Notes: a model not told the origin generated them from the sequence alone. 64,000 nucleotides of DNA from Wocania_A spongiicola (GCF_023502325.1 NZ_JAMFLZ010000004.1:372001-436000), one strand, 5' to 3'; shown: positions 44,450-52,388, counted from the first letter of the stretch. Numbers and translations are program-made.

Positions 44450-44476
44450 TATTGATGCAATTGTTTTTTTGAATTT

Positions 44477-44484
44477 CAAAAATA
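44477..44484 (-). promoter_or_regulatory. Predicted -7 box for the sigma factor operon
   Basis: CAAAAATA on the plus strand reads TATTTTTG on the minus strand, 27 bp before the sigma factor ATG. Confidence 0.55.
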
Positions 44485-44502
44485 AGGTAAAAAAATGAAT
44501 AT

Positions 44503-45405
44503 CTAATTTTTTATTAAATCTTGTAGTGCATTTTTAAAGTTTGTGTACTTATAAACAAAACCTGCATCTAATAATCTTTTTGGGATTACATTTCTGCTTT
44601 TTAAAATCAATTCGGTCTCTGTACCTATTAATTTTGCTCCAAAATCAAGTAACCATTTGGGGTGAGAAATTCCAAATGGTATTTTTAAGGCCTCTCTAAT
44701 TGTTTTCATTAGCGTTTTATTATCCGTTGGTTTAGGTACAGACAAATTAAAATTTCCTTGAAGCTTTTTATTTTGAATTAAAAACTCAATTGCTCTTGCA
44801 AAATCTAATTCATGAATCCAGCTTACTTTTTGATTACCATCTCCTTGTCTTCCACCTAATCCAATTTTGGTTAAATTTTTAAGAGGAATTAGAGCACCTC
44901 CATTTTTACCCATCACAATAGAGGTTCTTAATGCTATTTTCCGTGTTTTAGGATTAGTAATACTATAAAATGCTTCTTCCCAATATTTGGCTATATTCAT
45001 AGAAAAATCATCACCAATTTCTCCTTTTTCTTCTGTCATTTCTTTCTTTAAAGCATGTTTGTATATGGTTGCAGTAGAGGAATTAATCCAAATCTTTGGT
45101 GGGCTTTCACAAAGATTAATTGCTAATCCTAAAATGTTTGTAGAATCAATTCTTGAGTTATAAATAAGTTTTTTATTTTTTTCATTATATCTGCAGTCAA
45201 CAGATTTTCCTGTAAGGTTTATTAAAACTTCTGCTGTTTCAAGTTCATTAACCCAATTACCCAAGTCTTTTCCATTCCAAAAGACATCGTTATTCTTTTT
45301 AGTGTTTCTTGTGAAGATTTTAATTTTATACTCTTTTCTGTTGAAATAGTTTTCTAAGACTTGTCCTAAAAATCCACTTCCTCCCGCTATGATAATTTTT
45401 TTCAT
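44503..45405 (-). CDS. TIGR01777 family NAD-dependent epimerase/dehydratase-like protein
   Basis: A 300-residue extended SDR protein with the Rossmann motif IIIAGGSGFLGQVLENYF, VLINLTGKSVDCRYNEKNKK, an SSTATIYKHALKKEMTE segment with Tyr, RTSIVMGKNGGALIPL and the C-terminal DUF1731 (about 250-298: GISHPKWLLDFGAKLIGTET, RNVIPKRLLDAGFVY). Members are often called SDR39U1/YfcH-like; the substrate is not known. It overlaps the upstream membrane protein gene by 4 bp (ATGA). Confidence 0.9.
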   Translation of the reverse strand: MKKIIIAGGSGFLGQVLENYFNRKEYKIKIFTRNTKKNNDVFWNGKDLGNWVNELETAEVLINLTGKSVDCRYNEKNKKLIYNSRIDSTNILGLAINLCESPPKIWINSSTATIYKHALKKEMTEEKGEIGDDFSMNIAKYWEEAFYSITNPKTRKIALRTSIVMGKNGGALIPLKNLTKIGLGGRQGDGNQKVSWIHELDFARAIEFLIQNKKLQGNFNLSVPKPTDNKTLMKTIREALKIPFGISHPKWLLDFGAKLIGTETELILKSRNVIPKRLLDAGFVYKYTNFKNALQDLIKN

Positions 45406-45749
45406 TGTTTCTGTATTAAATAAGTTATATAAATAAAGTAGCTAGCAATTAGCATAGGTGTAACAAATACAAATGCTATTTGAGAAATATTATTACTCAT
45501 AATATTAGTTTTATAAAGTATCAGAATAATTAGCAAATTAATTAAGGTAAGTATCCAATATCTATAGATGTGCCTTTTCTTAGTCTCACTAAGTTTCTTC
45601 ATATATAGTGATACTATAATTGCTATAAATATTTGAACAATACCAAGGATGAATTGAGCATACAAACCAAAAAAGAAATAATATATAGTTATGTATGGTG
45701 CTATTGTGATAAAATAAAAAAAACAGTTAATGTAATGGAGTGTTTTCAT
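45402..45749 (-). CDS. Hypothetical four-helix membrane protein
   Basis: A 115-residue protein with four hydrophobic stretches (for example YINCFFYFITIAPYITIYYF, FILGIVQIFIAIIVSLYM, YWILTLINLLIILILY, IAFVFVTPMLIASYFIYITY). The family is not recognised. ATG at 45749 is preferred, because the longer form from 45779 would start inside the palindrome at 45764-45787; the longer start cannot be excluded. It is coupled to the TIGR01777 gene and lies directly behind the GbsR-like regulator. Confidence 0.65.
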   Translation of the reverse strand: MKTLHYINCFFYFITIAPYITIYYFFFGLYAQFILGIVQIFIAIIVSLYMKKLSETKKRHIYRYWILTLINLLIILILYKTNIMSNNISQIAFVFVTPMLIASYFIYITYLIQKQ

Positions 45750-45763
45750 TTTTAATTGTTTTA

Positions 45764-45787
45764 AACTTTCAGAAATCATTGAAAGTT
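45764..45787. promoter_or_regulatory. Putative operator for the GbsR-like regulator, site 2
   Basis: AACTTTCA at 45764-45771 and TGAAAGTT at 45780-45787 form perfect 8-base arms around 8 bases. It lies in the 52-bp gap between the regulator and the next gene and shares the TTTCA-N8-TGAAA pattern with site 1. Confidence 0.55.
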
Positions 45788-45801
45788 AGATTTAAATTTT
45801 T

Positions 45802-46305
45802 TTACTTAATTAATTTTAATAAAGATTTAGTAATCCAGTTTTGTTCTTGATTTACAATTTTGTTCATCATGGTATCTGCTGTTTCAGCTAAATCATGCAA
45901 TGCCTTCGTTTGTTTAATTAGTTCTTTAGTTTTTGCTGTACCGTCATCTTTAATAGAAGATACATCTTTTAATATTTTAATTACTGGTTTTATTTCTCTT
46001 CGGCTACGTTCTTTGGCTATATGTCTTGCTAATTCTTGTACGTCTTTTTCTGTAGTAAAAAATTCTTTTCGTTCGCCTGGGATTAACTCTTTAGTTACAA
46101 TACCCCAATCCATTAACTGACGTAAATTCATGCTTGTATTACCGCGAGAAATTTTAAGCTCATCCATAATTTCTTCCATAGATAAGGCTTTTGTAGATAT
46201 AAAAAGAAGCGATTGTATTTGAGCCATGGCTTTGTTTATACCCCACAGTGTACCTAAGCTTCCCCAAGTGCTGATAAACTTTTCTTTTGCTTCTTGATAT
46301 TCCAT
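45802..46305 (-). CDS. GbsR/MarR-family transcriptional regulator
   Basis: A 167-residue DNA-binding protein of the GbsR branch: WGSLGTLWGINKAMAQIQSL, a winged helix-turn-helix (about 35-95: ALSMEEIMDELKISRGNTSM, NLRQLMDWGIVTKELIPGER, KEFFTTEKDV) and a helical C-terminal dimer region. These regulators usually repress osmolyte or membrane-lipid genes. Here likely targets are its own promoter and the following membrane protein/epimerase genes, given the two matching palindromes. Confidence 0.9.
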   Translation of the reverse strand: MEYQEAKEKFISTWGSLGTLWGINKAMAQIQSLLFISTKALSMEEIMDELKISRGNTSMNLRQLMDWGIVTKELIPGERKEFFTTEKDVQELARHIAKERSRREIKPVIKILKDVSSIKDDGTAKTKELIKQTKALHDLAETADTMMNKIVNQEQNWITKSLLKLIK

Positions 46306-46309
46306 GACA

Positions 46310-46317
46310 CAAAGATA
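46310..46317 (-). promoter_or_regulatory. -7 box adjoining the GbsR-like start codon
   Basis: CAAAGATA on the plus strand reads TATCTTTG on the minus strand (exact TAnnTTTG), 4 bases before the ATG at 46305. A CAA at 46337-46339 (TTG on the minus strand) is 19 bp upstream and is a good -33 element. It lies inside operator site 1. Confidence 0.6.
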
Positions 46318-46333
46318 TAAATAATTTCTAAAC

Positions 46334-46351
46334 TTTCAATAATTATTGAAA
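46334..46351. promoter_or_regulatory. Putative operator for the GbsR-like regulator, site 1
   Basis: TTTCAATAATTATTGAAA is a perfect 18-bp palindrome over the predicted -33 element of the regulator promoter. This fits negative autoregulation. Confidence 0.6.
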
Positions 46352-46374
46352 TCTTGTTTGTTTGTGGGAGTAGA

Positions 46375-47160
46375 TTACCTTATCTGTAAATGAATATGAT
46401 CGTCATGTCTAACCGCTCCGCAACCATGAAAGCGGATTTTAGTATAGTTATTTAAGCTTAATTCAGTTTTTAAATAAGGTTCAATGAAAATCTTTTCGGT
46501 TTGTTTTGAGTGCAATAATTCCTGTATTAAAAGTTTTGTCGTTGCTTTATCAAATTTTAAATCATTGGTTATTCCGAAAGTGACATATTTAGTAAAGTCG
46601 TATTGCCAATAACCTTTATTAATACAATTTTTTGCTGTTATATTTTTTGAGTTAACAAATGCACCATAGCCAGAAACAGAAGGTTTCTTATTTGTAGTTT
46701 TTCCATTTTCATCTAAATACATAAATGAAATATCTATTTTTTTTCCGTTGCTATGACTTAAATGTGGCAATAATGGAAAGCCATCAATAAAAGGAAAATT
46801 TGCATCTAAATAAGTGATTGAAATATTTGAAGGCTTTAAGTTTTTAGCTGAGTTTTCTAATAAATCTTTTAAATCTGACGTTACATAATTTCTAAACAGC
46901 AAGGGATAAACCCAATTTCTTGGTTTTAAATGATTATTAAAAACAGGTAGCTGTTCTTTTCCAAAGGATTTAGCAATAGGAGGAATAATTAAAATATTGA
47001 AAATTAAGTATAGAATTGGAAATACTAACCGTTTTTTCTTTTTTAATTTTAAAGAAATTAACGAAGCTAAAAGCCATATTAAACCACCTATTTGAGTTAA
47101 TATAGTTAAAAACGAAATAATTATTAGATGCCCAAAAAGTTTTAGAAACCTCATAAACAA
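46375..47160 (-). CDS. Membrane-anchored LAS-type (M15/M74-like) zinc peptidase, putative
   Basis: A 261-residue protein with two N-terminal membrane helices (about 9-38 and 46-62) and a C-terminal domain carrying HSNGKKID (His 136, Asp 143) and HDDHIHLQIR (His 255, His 257). This H-x6-D ... H-x-H set is the zinc site of LAS enzymes that cut peptidoglycan (VanX/MepA group). FHGCGAVRHDD precedes the last site. Murein endopeptidase or carboxypeptidase activity is inferred. The gene begins 21 bp after the M3 peptidase stop. Confidence 0.7.
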   Translation of the reverse strand: MFMRFLKLFGHLIIISFLTILTQIGGLIWLLASLISLKLKKKKRLVFPILYLIFNILIIPPIAKSFGKEQLPVFNNHLKPRNWVYPLLFRNYVTSDLKDLLENSAKNLKPSNISITYLDANFPFIDGFPLLPHLSHSNGKKIDISFMYLDENGKTTNKKPSVSGYGAFVNSKNITAKNCINKGYWQYDFTKYVTFGITNDLKFDKATTKLLIQELLHSKQTEKIFIEPYLKTELSLNNYTKIRFHGCGAVRHDDHIHLQIR

Positions 47161-47181
47161 CTAAACGAAAATCAAAACAAC

Positions 47182-49212
47182 TTATTTTAACAAGCCTGCC
47201 CGCTTTAATAAGGCTTCTGGTTTAGGTTCTTTTCCGCGAAAGCGTTTGTATAGTGTCATAGGGTTTTCAGTTCCACCTTTACTTAAAACATTATTTTTAA
47301 ACTTGGTAGCTACTTCTTTATTGAAAATGCCAGTTTCTTCAAAATATTCAAAAGCATCAGCATCTAAAACTTCTGCCCATTTGTAACTGTAATAGCCAGA
47401 CGAATAACCCCCTTGAAAAATATGAGAAAAAGCTGTACTCATGCAATTCTCTGCTACTTCTGGGAATAAATTTGTTCTTTTAAAAGCCACAACTTCATGC
47501 GCTTTTACATTTGTGATTTCTGATGGATTTTGACCATGCCAAGACATATCTAATAAACCGAAACTAATTTGACGTAAAGTTTGTATGCCTTCATTAAAAG
47601 TAGCTGATTTTTTTATTTTTTCAATCAAATCCATCGGAATAACTTCACCGGTTTCATAGTGTTTTGCAAATAATTCTAAAGCGTCTTTTTGATAGCACCA
47701 ATTTTCTAATATTTGACTTGGCAATTCAACAAAATCCCAATACACACTAGTGCCAGATAAACTAGGGTATGTAGTATTTGCAAGCATACCATGGAGGGCG
47801 TGTCCAAACTCATGAAATAGGGTAGTTACTTCGTTAAAAGTTAGTAAAGATGGTTTACTTATTGTGGGTTTTGTAAAATTGCAAACTATAGAAACATGAG
47901 GTCTTTCATTAGTGCCATCTTTTACGTATTGCGGTTTAAAAGATGTCATCCACGCTCCATTACGTTTTCCTTTTCTTGGAAAGAAATCGGCATAAAAAAT
48001 GGATGTTAAATCGCCATTATTGTTGGTTACTTTATAAGTTAAAACATCGTTATGATATTTATCAATATTATTTATTTCTTCAAAATTTAAATCAAATAAC
48101 TTACTTGCAACAGTAAAAGCTCCGTTAATAACATTTTCTAGCTTGAAATAAGGTTTTAATTGCTCATCATCTAAACTGAATAATTTTTGTTTTAGTTTTT
48201 CTGAATAATAAGCCGAATCCCATTTTTCAAGTCTGTTAATGTTGTGTAACTCTTTAGCAAAACTTTCAAGATTCTTAAACTCGCTTTCGGCTGCCGGTTT
48301 TGCTTTTTCTAATAGTTCATTTAAAAAGTTCTGAACGGTTTCTGGCGTTTTTGCCATACGCTCTTCTAAAACAAAGTGCGCGTGTGTTGAATAGCCTAAA
48401 AGCTTAGCGCGCTCATACCTCAGTTTTGCAATTTTTATAACATTATCTTGGTTGTCTAATTCATCATTTTTAAATCCTTTAGCTCCAGCCGCTAAAGATA
48501 TTTTTTTACGTAACTCGCGATTATCAGCATAGGTAACAAAAGGAATATAGCTTGGATAGTCTAGTGTAAATAGCCACCCTTTTTTGTTTTTTGATTCTGC
48601 TAATTGATATGCTGCTTCTTTTGTGCCTTCAGGTAAACCAGAGAGTTTTTTTTTATCTGTAATTAACATTTCAAATTTGTTGGTTTCAGATAATATGTTT
48701 TCACCAAATTTGAGTTTTAATTGACTTAATTGTTTATCAATTTCTCGAAGCTTTTCTTTTTTGTCTTCAGATAAATTGGCTCCATTACGCGAAAAGCTTT
48801 TATATTTTTTGTCTAAAAGTGTTTCTTGCTCAACACTTAACTCAAATTCACCTTTTTTATCATAAACAGATTTAACGCGTTTAAACAAATTTTCATTTAA
48901 GGTAATATCATTACTAAATTCTGATAACAAAGGAGATACCTCTTGGGCAATTTTTTGAATTTCGGCATTTGTTTCAGCAGAATTCAAATTAAAAAAGATA
49001 CTTGATATTCTATCTAATTGCTCACCTGAAAAGTCTAGAGCTTCTATTGTGTTTTCAAAAGTAGGAGACTCAGCATTATCAACGATCTTATCAATTTCTG
49101 CTTTAGCATTTTTAATGGCTTCTTTAAAAGCAGGAAGGAAATCTTCATCTTTTATTTTCGAAAAAGGAGCGGTGTTATATGGTGTATTAAAAGGTTTGTT
49201 TAAGATAGACAT
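47182..49212 (-). CDS. M3 family metallopeptidase (oligopeptidase/Dcp type)
   Basis: A 676-residue cytoplasmic-type zinc peptidase: no signal peptide, MSILNKPFNTPYNTAPFSKI at the start, zinc motif HEFGHALHG (His 467, Glu 468, His 471) with the third ligand Glu in VELPSQILENW, and a C-terminal YSYKWAEVLDADAFEYFEE substrate region. It breaks down short peptides. It could be peptidyl-dipeptidase Dcp or oligopeptidase A; the sequence alone does not settle which. Confidence 0.93.
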   Translation of the reverse strand: MSILNKPFNTPYNTAPFSKIKDEDFLPAFKEAIKNAKAEIDKIVDNAESPTFENTIEALDFSGEQLDRISSIFFNLNSAETNAEIQKIAQEVSPLLSEFSNDITLNENLFKRVKSVYDKKGEFELSVEQETLLDKKYKSFSRNGANLSEDKKEKLREIDKQLSQLKLKFGENILSETNKFEMLITDKKKLSGLPEGTKEAAYQLAESKNKKGWLFTLDYPSYIPFVTYADNRELRKKISLAAGAKGFKNDELDNQDNVIKIAKLRYERAKLLGYSTHAHFVLEERMAKTPETVQNFLNELLEKAKPAAESEFKNLESFAKELHNINRLEKWDSAYYSEKLKQKLFSLDDEQLKPYFKLENVINGAFTVASKLFDLNFEEINNIDKYHNDVLTYKVTNNNGDLTSIFYADFFPRKGKRNGAWMTSFKPQYVKDGTNERPHVSIVCNFTKPTISKPSLLTFNEVTTLFHEFGHALHGMLANTTYPSLSGTSVYWDFVELPSQILENWCYQKDALELFAKHYETGEVIPMDLIEKIKKSATFNEGIQTLRQISFGLLDMSWHGQNPSEITNVKAHEVVAFKRTNLFPEVAENCMSTAFSHIFQGGYSSGYYSYKWAEVLDADAFEYFEETGIFNKEVATKFKNNVLSKGGTENPMTLYKRFRGKEPKPEALLKRAGLLK

Positions 49213-49384
49213 GAATGTGAAATTGTAATTGTTTTAAAAAATAAAAATCTAAAAAAATAATGAATATTGGTAGTTAATCGAATATGTAAAATAAAAATTA
49301 GTTAATCAGACTTTTTTTTCTATTTTGGCACAAGATTTTTCAGAGAGTTATCTTTAACTCGTAAGAATTATTGTTAATAGCTGT

Positions 49385-49412
49385 AAAAACCTCGGATTTA
49401 TTCGAGGTTTTT
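49385..49412. terminator. Bidirectional terminator downstream of purE
   Basis: AAAAACCTCG (49385-49394) pairs with CGAGGTTTTT (49403-49412) around an 8-base loop. T-runs follow on both strands (seven on plus, five on minus). It ends the purK-purE transcript on the minus strand. Confidence 0.85.
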
Positions 49413-49895
49413 TTATTTTAAATCTTTAGCAGATTCATGAACCATTTGTTCTAACCCTTGTTTGTAAACTATAACTTTATCTAGAACACATTTGTCTGAT
49501 GTTCCAATAATTTGAGCTGCCAGAATACCTGCGTTTTTTGCCCCATTTAAAGCAACGGTAGCAACAGGTACGCCACCTGGCATTTGAAGAATAGATAAAA
49601 CAGAATCCCAGCCATCAATAGAATTACTACTTTTTATAGGAACACCAATAACAGGAAGTGGTGATAAAGAAGCTATCATTCCTGGTAAATGTGCAGCTCC
49701 ACCAGCACCAGCAATTATTACAGCAAACCCTCTTGTATGCGCATGCTTTCCGTAGTCAAATAGTTTTTCAGGTGTGCGATGGGCCGAAACAATATCAACT
49801 TCAACTTCAATATCAAAACCTTCTAATATCTCAATAGCTTGTTTCATAACAGGAAGATCGCTTTTACTTCCCATAATTATTCCTACTTTATTCAT
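49413..49895 (-). CDS. purE: N5-carboxyaminoimidazole ribonucleotide mutase
   Basis: Moves the carboxyl group of N5-CAIR to give CAIR in purine synthesis. The 160-residue class I protein has GIIMGSKSDLPVMKQAIEIL, VDIVSAHRTPEKLFDYGKHA, IIAGAGGAAHLPGMIASLSP and LSILQMPGGVPVATVALNGA. It lies 2 bp after purK and partners it in the same two-step route. Confidence 0.97.
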   Translation of the reverse strand: MNKVGIIMGSKSDLPVMKQAIEILEGFDIEVEVDIVSAHRTPEKLFDYGKHAHTRGFAVIIAGAGGAAHLPGMIASLSPLPVIGVPIKSSNSIDGWDSVLSILQMPGGVPVATVALNGAKNAGILAAQIIGTSDKCVLDKVIVYKQGLEQMVHESAKDLK

Positions 49896-49897
49896 AA

Positions 49898-51052
49898 TTA
49901 TTTACTTATTACTTTAATCGTCTTTTTTACTTTTTCAGCAACTTTTCGAGCTTTACTTAAATCTTCATTTACAATAGTTACATGCCCCATCTTTCTAAAT
50001 GGTCTTGTTTGTTTTTTACCATAAATATGAGGCGTAACACCTTCCATCTTCATAATATCATCAATGTTTTCATAAACTACATTACCCGTATAGCCTTCAG
50101 CACCCACTAAATTTACCATAACGCCACCTACTTTACTATCAGTTCTTCCTAATGGTAAATTTAAAATAGCTCTAAGGTGTTGTTCAAATTGTGAGGTATA
50201 GCTAGCTTCAATAGTTTGATGTCCAGAGTTATGAGGTCTAGGTGCAACTTCGTTAATTAAAATATCATCACTTTCAGTTTGAAACATTTCAACAGCTAAA
50301 AGACCTACATGATTAAATGCTTTTGATACATTTAATGCAACTTCTGTAGCTTTTTTAGCGACGTCATCATCAATTCTTGCTGGGCATATAACATATTCAA
50401 CTTGGTTTGCTTCTGGATGAAATTCCATTTCTACTACTGGAAATGTTTTAGTTTCTCCTGATGCATTTCGGGCAACAATTACAGCCAATTCATTTTTAAA
50501 AGGGACTAATGTTTCTGCAATACATTCAACATTTGGTAACCCCTTTAAATCTGAAAGTGTTCTTACAATTTTTACACCTGTACCATCATATCCAAACTGT
50601 GCACATTTCCATACAAAAGGAAGTGTTAAACCACCATTTTCAATAGCATCATTAATTTCAGAAGTATAAGCAAAACGAGTAAATGGAGCCGTTGGTAAAT
50701 TGTTGTCTACATAAAACAATTTTTGTGTGGCTTTGTTTTGAATAGCACGTAATGTTTTTGACGATGGGTATACTTTTACATTTTCTTTTTCAAGTGTTTC
50801 AAGCGCATCAACATTAACATTTTCAATTTCTATGGTTAATACATCAACTTGTTTCCCGAAATTGTAAACCGTATTGTAGTCCATTAAATCGCCTAGATAA
50901 AATTCGTTACTTGCAATTTTACATGGTGCTTCATTACTCGCATCCAAAATACAAGTATGAATATCAAACTTCCGAGTGCAGTTAAGCAACATTTTTCCTA
51001 ATTGTCCGCCACCAAGAATACCGAGTTTAAAATTTGAAGAGAAATAGTTCAT
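49898..51052 (-). CDS. purK: N5-carboxyaminoimidazole ribonucleotide synthase
   Basis: An ATP-grasp enzyme that carboxylates aminoimidazole ribonucleotide with bicarbonate. The 384 residues include KLGILGGGQLGKMLLNCTRK, FVWKCAQFGYDGTGVKIV (glycine-rich loop), LLAVEMFQTESDDILINEVA and PRPHNSGHQTIEA. It is the first gene of the purKE operon, with a -7 box 57 bp upstream. Confidence 0.97.
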   Translation of the reverse strand: MNYFSSNFKLGILGGGQLGKMLLNCTRKFDIHTCILDASNEAPCKIASNEFYLGDLMDYNTVYNFGKQVDVLTIEIENVNVDALETLEKENVKVYPSSKTLRAIQNKATQKLFYVDNNLPTAPFTRFAYTSEINDAIENGGLTLPFVWKCAQFGYDGTGVKIVRTLSDLKGLPNVECIAETLVPFKNELAVIVARNASGETKTFPVVEMEFHPEANQVEYVICPARIDDDVAKKATEVALNVSKAFNHVGLLAVEMFQTESDDILINEVAPRPHNSGHQTIEASYTSQFEQHLRAILNLPLGRTDSKVGGVMVNLVGAEGYTGNVVYENIDDIMKMEGVTPHIYGKKQTRPFRKMGHVTIVNEDLSKARKVAEKVKKTIKVISK

Positions 51053-51109
51053 GTTAATTTACCAAAAAGTGAATCCTTTTAATTAAATTGATTTTTTGCT
51101 TTTGCACTA

Positions 51110-51117
51110 CAAAAATA
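51110..51117 (-). promoter_or_regulatory. Predicted -7 box for purKE
   Basis: CAAAAATA on the plus strand reads TATTTTTG on the minus strand, an exact match, 57 bp before purK. No purine riboswitch fold was recognised in the leader. Confidence 0.55.
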
Positions 51118-51173
51118 CACTTAAAAATCTATTCCTTATTAAATAGTAAATTAAAAAATAATCCCGATAGCTA

Positions 51174-51202
51174 TTGGGGCGTTAATCTATTGATTATCTT
51201 TG
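51174..51202 (+). promoter_or_regulatory. Promoter for hpt-adk
   Basis: TTG at 51174-51176, an 18-bp spacer and TATCTTTG at 51195-51202 form a complete Bacteroidota promoter 21 bp before the GTG start at 51224. Confidence 0.75.
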
Positions 51203-51223
51203 CATCTTTAAAAAATAATAACC

Positions 51224-52333
51224 GTGATAAAGCTACACGATAAATATTTTAAGCCATTTATTTCTGCAGAAGAAATTGATGTTGCTATTGACCGTTTGGT
51301 AAATGAAATTTCTAATGATTTAGGAGATGAAATACCTGTTTTTATTGGTATTTTAAACGGTTCGTTTATGGTAGTGAGCGATTTTGTAAAAAAGTACCCT
51401 AAACCGTGCGAGGTTACCTTTATTAAGTTGGCATCTTACGAAGGTGTTAAGTCTTCTGAAGATATTCAACGTTTAATTGGGCTTACTCAAGATTTGTCTG
51501 GGCGAACAGTTGTTATTTTAGAGGATATTATCGATACAGGAAATACCCTAACAGAAGTGCACAGGATTTTTAAAAATGAAAATGTAAAGTCGCTTAAAAT
51601 AGCAACCTTATTTTACAAGCCTGAAGCGTATAAAAAAGATTTTAAACTACATTATGTTGGTATAGAAATACCTAATAAATTTATAGTTGGCTATGGACTC
51701 GACTACGATGGATTAGGAAGAGACATACCAGAAGTATATCAAATAAAAGAAACACAACACATGACAAATTTAGTGCTATTTGGTCCTCCAGGAGCAGGAA
51801 AAGGAACGCAAGCAGAATTTTTAAAAGAAAAGTATAATCTAGTACATATTTCTACAGGCGATGTTTTTAGGTTTAATATTAAAAATAAAACGGCTTTAGG
51901 GATGTTAGCAAAATCCTATATGGATAAGGGTGAACTAGTTCCAGACCAAGTTACTATAGATATGTTAGAAGCTGAAGTTGAGAAGAATGCTGATGCAAAT
52001 GGTTTTATTTTTGATGGTTTTCCGCGTACTAATGCTCAAGCTAATGCACTTGATAAGTTAATGAGTAGTAAAGATTCTCAAATAAATGCAATGGTAGCTT
52101 TAGAAGTAGATGATGAGGTTTTGGTTGAGCGTTTGTTAAAACGAGGAGAAACTAGTGGAAGAGCAGACGATGCTGACGAATCTATTATTAGAAATAGAAT
52201 TACAGAATACTATAATAAAACAGCTGTTTTAAAAGATTATTACTCTGCGCAGAATAAGTATTTTGGTGTAGATGGCGTTGGTAGTATTGAAGATATTACT
52301 GTAAGATTGAGTGGCGTTATAGATAATCTTTAG
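51224..52333 (+). CDS. adk: Hypoxanthine phosphoribosyltransferase-adenylate kinase fusion
   Basis: A 369-residue bifunctional protein. Residues 1-178 are a purine phosphoribosyltransferase (VFIGILNGSFMVVSDF, PRPP loop VVILEDIIDTGNTL, FIVGYGLDYDGLGRDIPEVY). Residues 180-369 are an adenylate kinase with P-loop LFGPPGAGKGTQAEF, DGFPRTNAQA, and a short-lid LLKRGETSGRADDADESIIR. Start is GTG at 51224, just after a complete promoter. An in-frame ATG at 51761 (MTNLVLFGPPG) sits exactly at the domain junction. The two activities join purine salvage to nucleotide phosphorylation. obgE follows 77 bp later. Confidence 0.95.
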   Translation: MIKLHDKYFKPFISAEEIDVAIDRLVNEISNDLGDEIPVFIGILNGSFMVVSDFVKKYPKPCEVTFIKLASYEGVKSSEDIQRLIGLTQDLSGRTVVILEDIIDTGNTLTEVHRIFKNENVKSLKIATLFYKPEAYKKDFKLHYVGIEIPNKFIVGYGLDYDGLGRDIPEVYQIKETQHMTNLVLFGPPGAGKGTQAEFLKEKYNLVHISTGDVFRFNIKNKTALGMLAKSYMDKGELVPDQVTIDMLEAEVEKNADANGFIFDGFPRTNAQANALDKLMSSKDSQINAMVALEVDDEVLVERLLKRGETSGRADDADESIIRNRITEYYNKTAVLKDYYSAQNKYFGVDGVGSIEDITVRLSGVIDNL

Positions 52334-52355
52334 TTGAAGCGTTGAAATGTTTAGT

Positions 52356-52388
52356 TGTTTAATCGTTAAATAGCTAAACGATTAAACA
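52356..52388 (+). repeat. Hairpin between hpt-adk and obgE
   Basis: TGTTTAATCGTT (52356-52367) and AACGATTAAACA (52377-52388) form a perfect 12-bp stem with a 9-base loop. A-rich sequence follows and not a T-run, so it is not a standard terminator for the plus strand. It may be an mRNA processing or stability structure. Confidence 0.6.

Noticed and set aside
44450..44479. Longer sigma factor start (TTG at 44479)
   Set aside because: The TTG is part of a TAnnTTTG promoter box on the minus strand, so it is unlikely to be in the transcript.
51053..51223. Purine riboswitch ahead of purK or hpt-adk
   Set aside because: The leaders are too short and lack the three-way junction core; ordinary promoter boxes explain the region.
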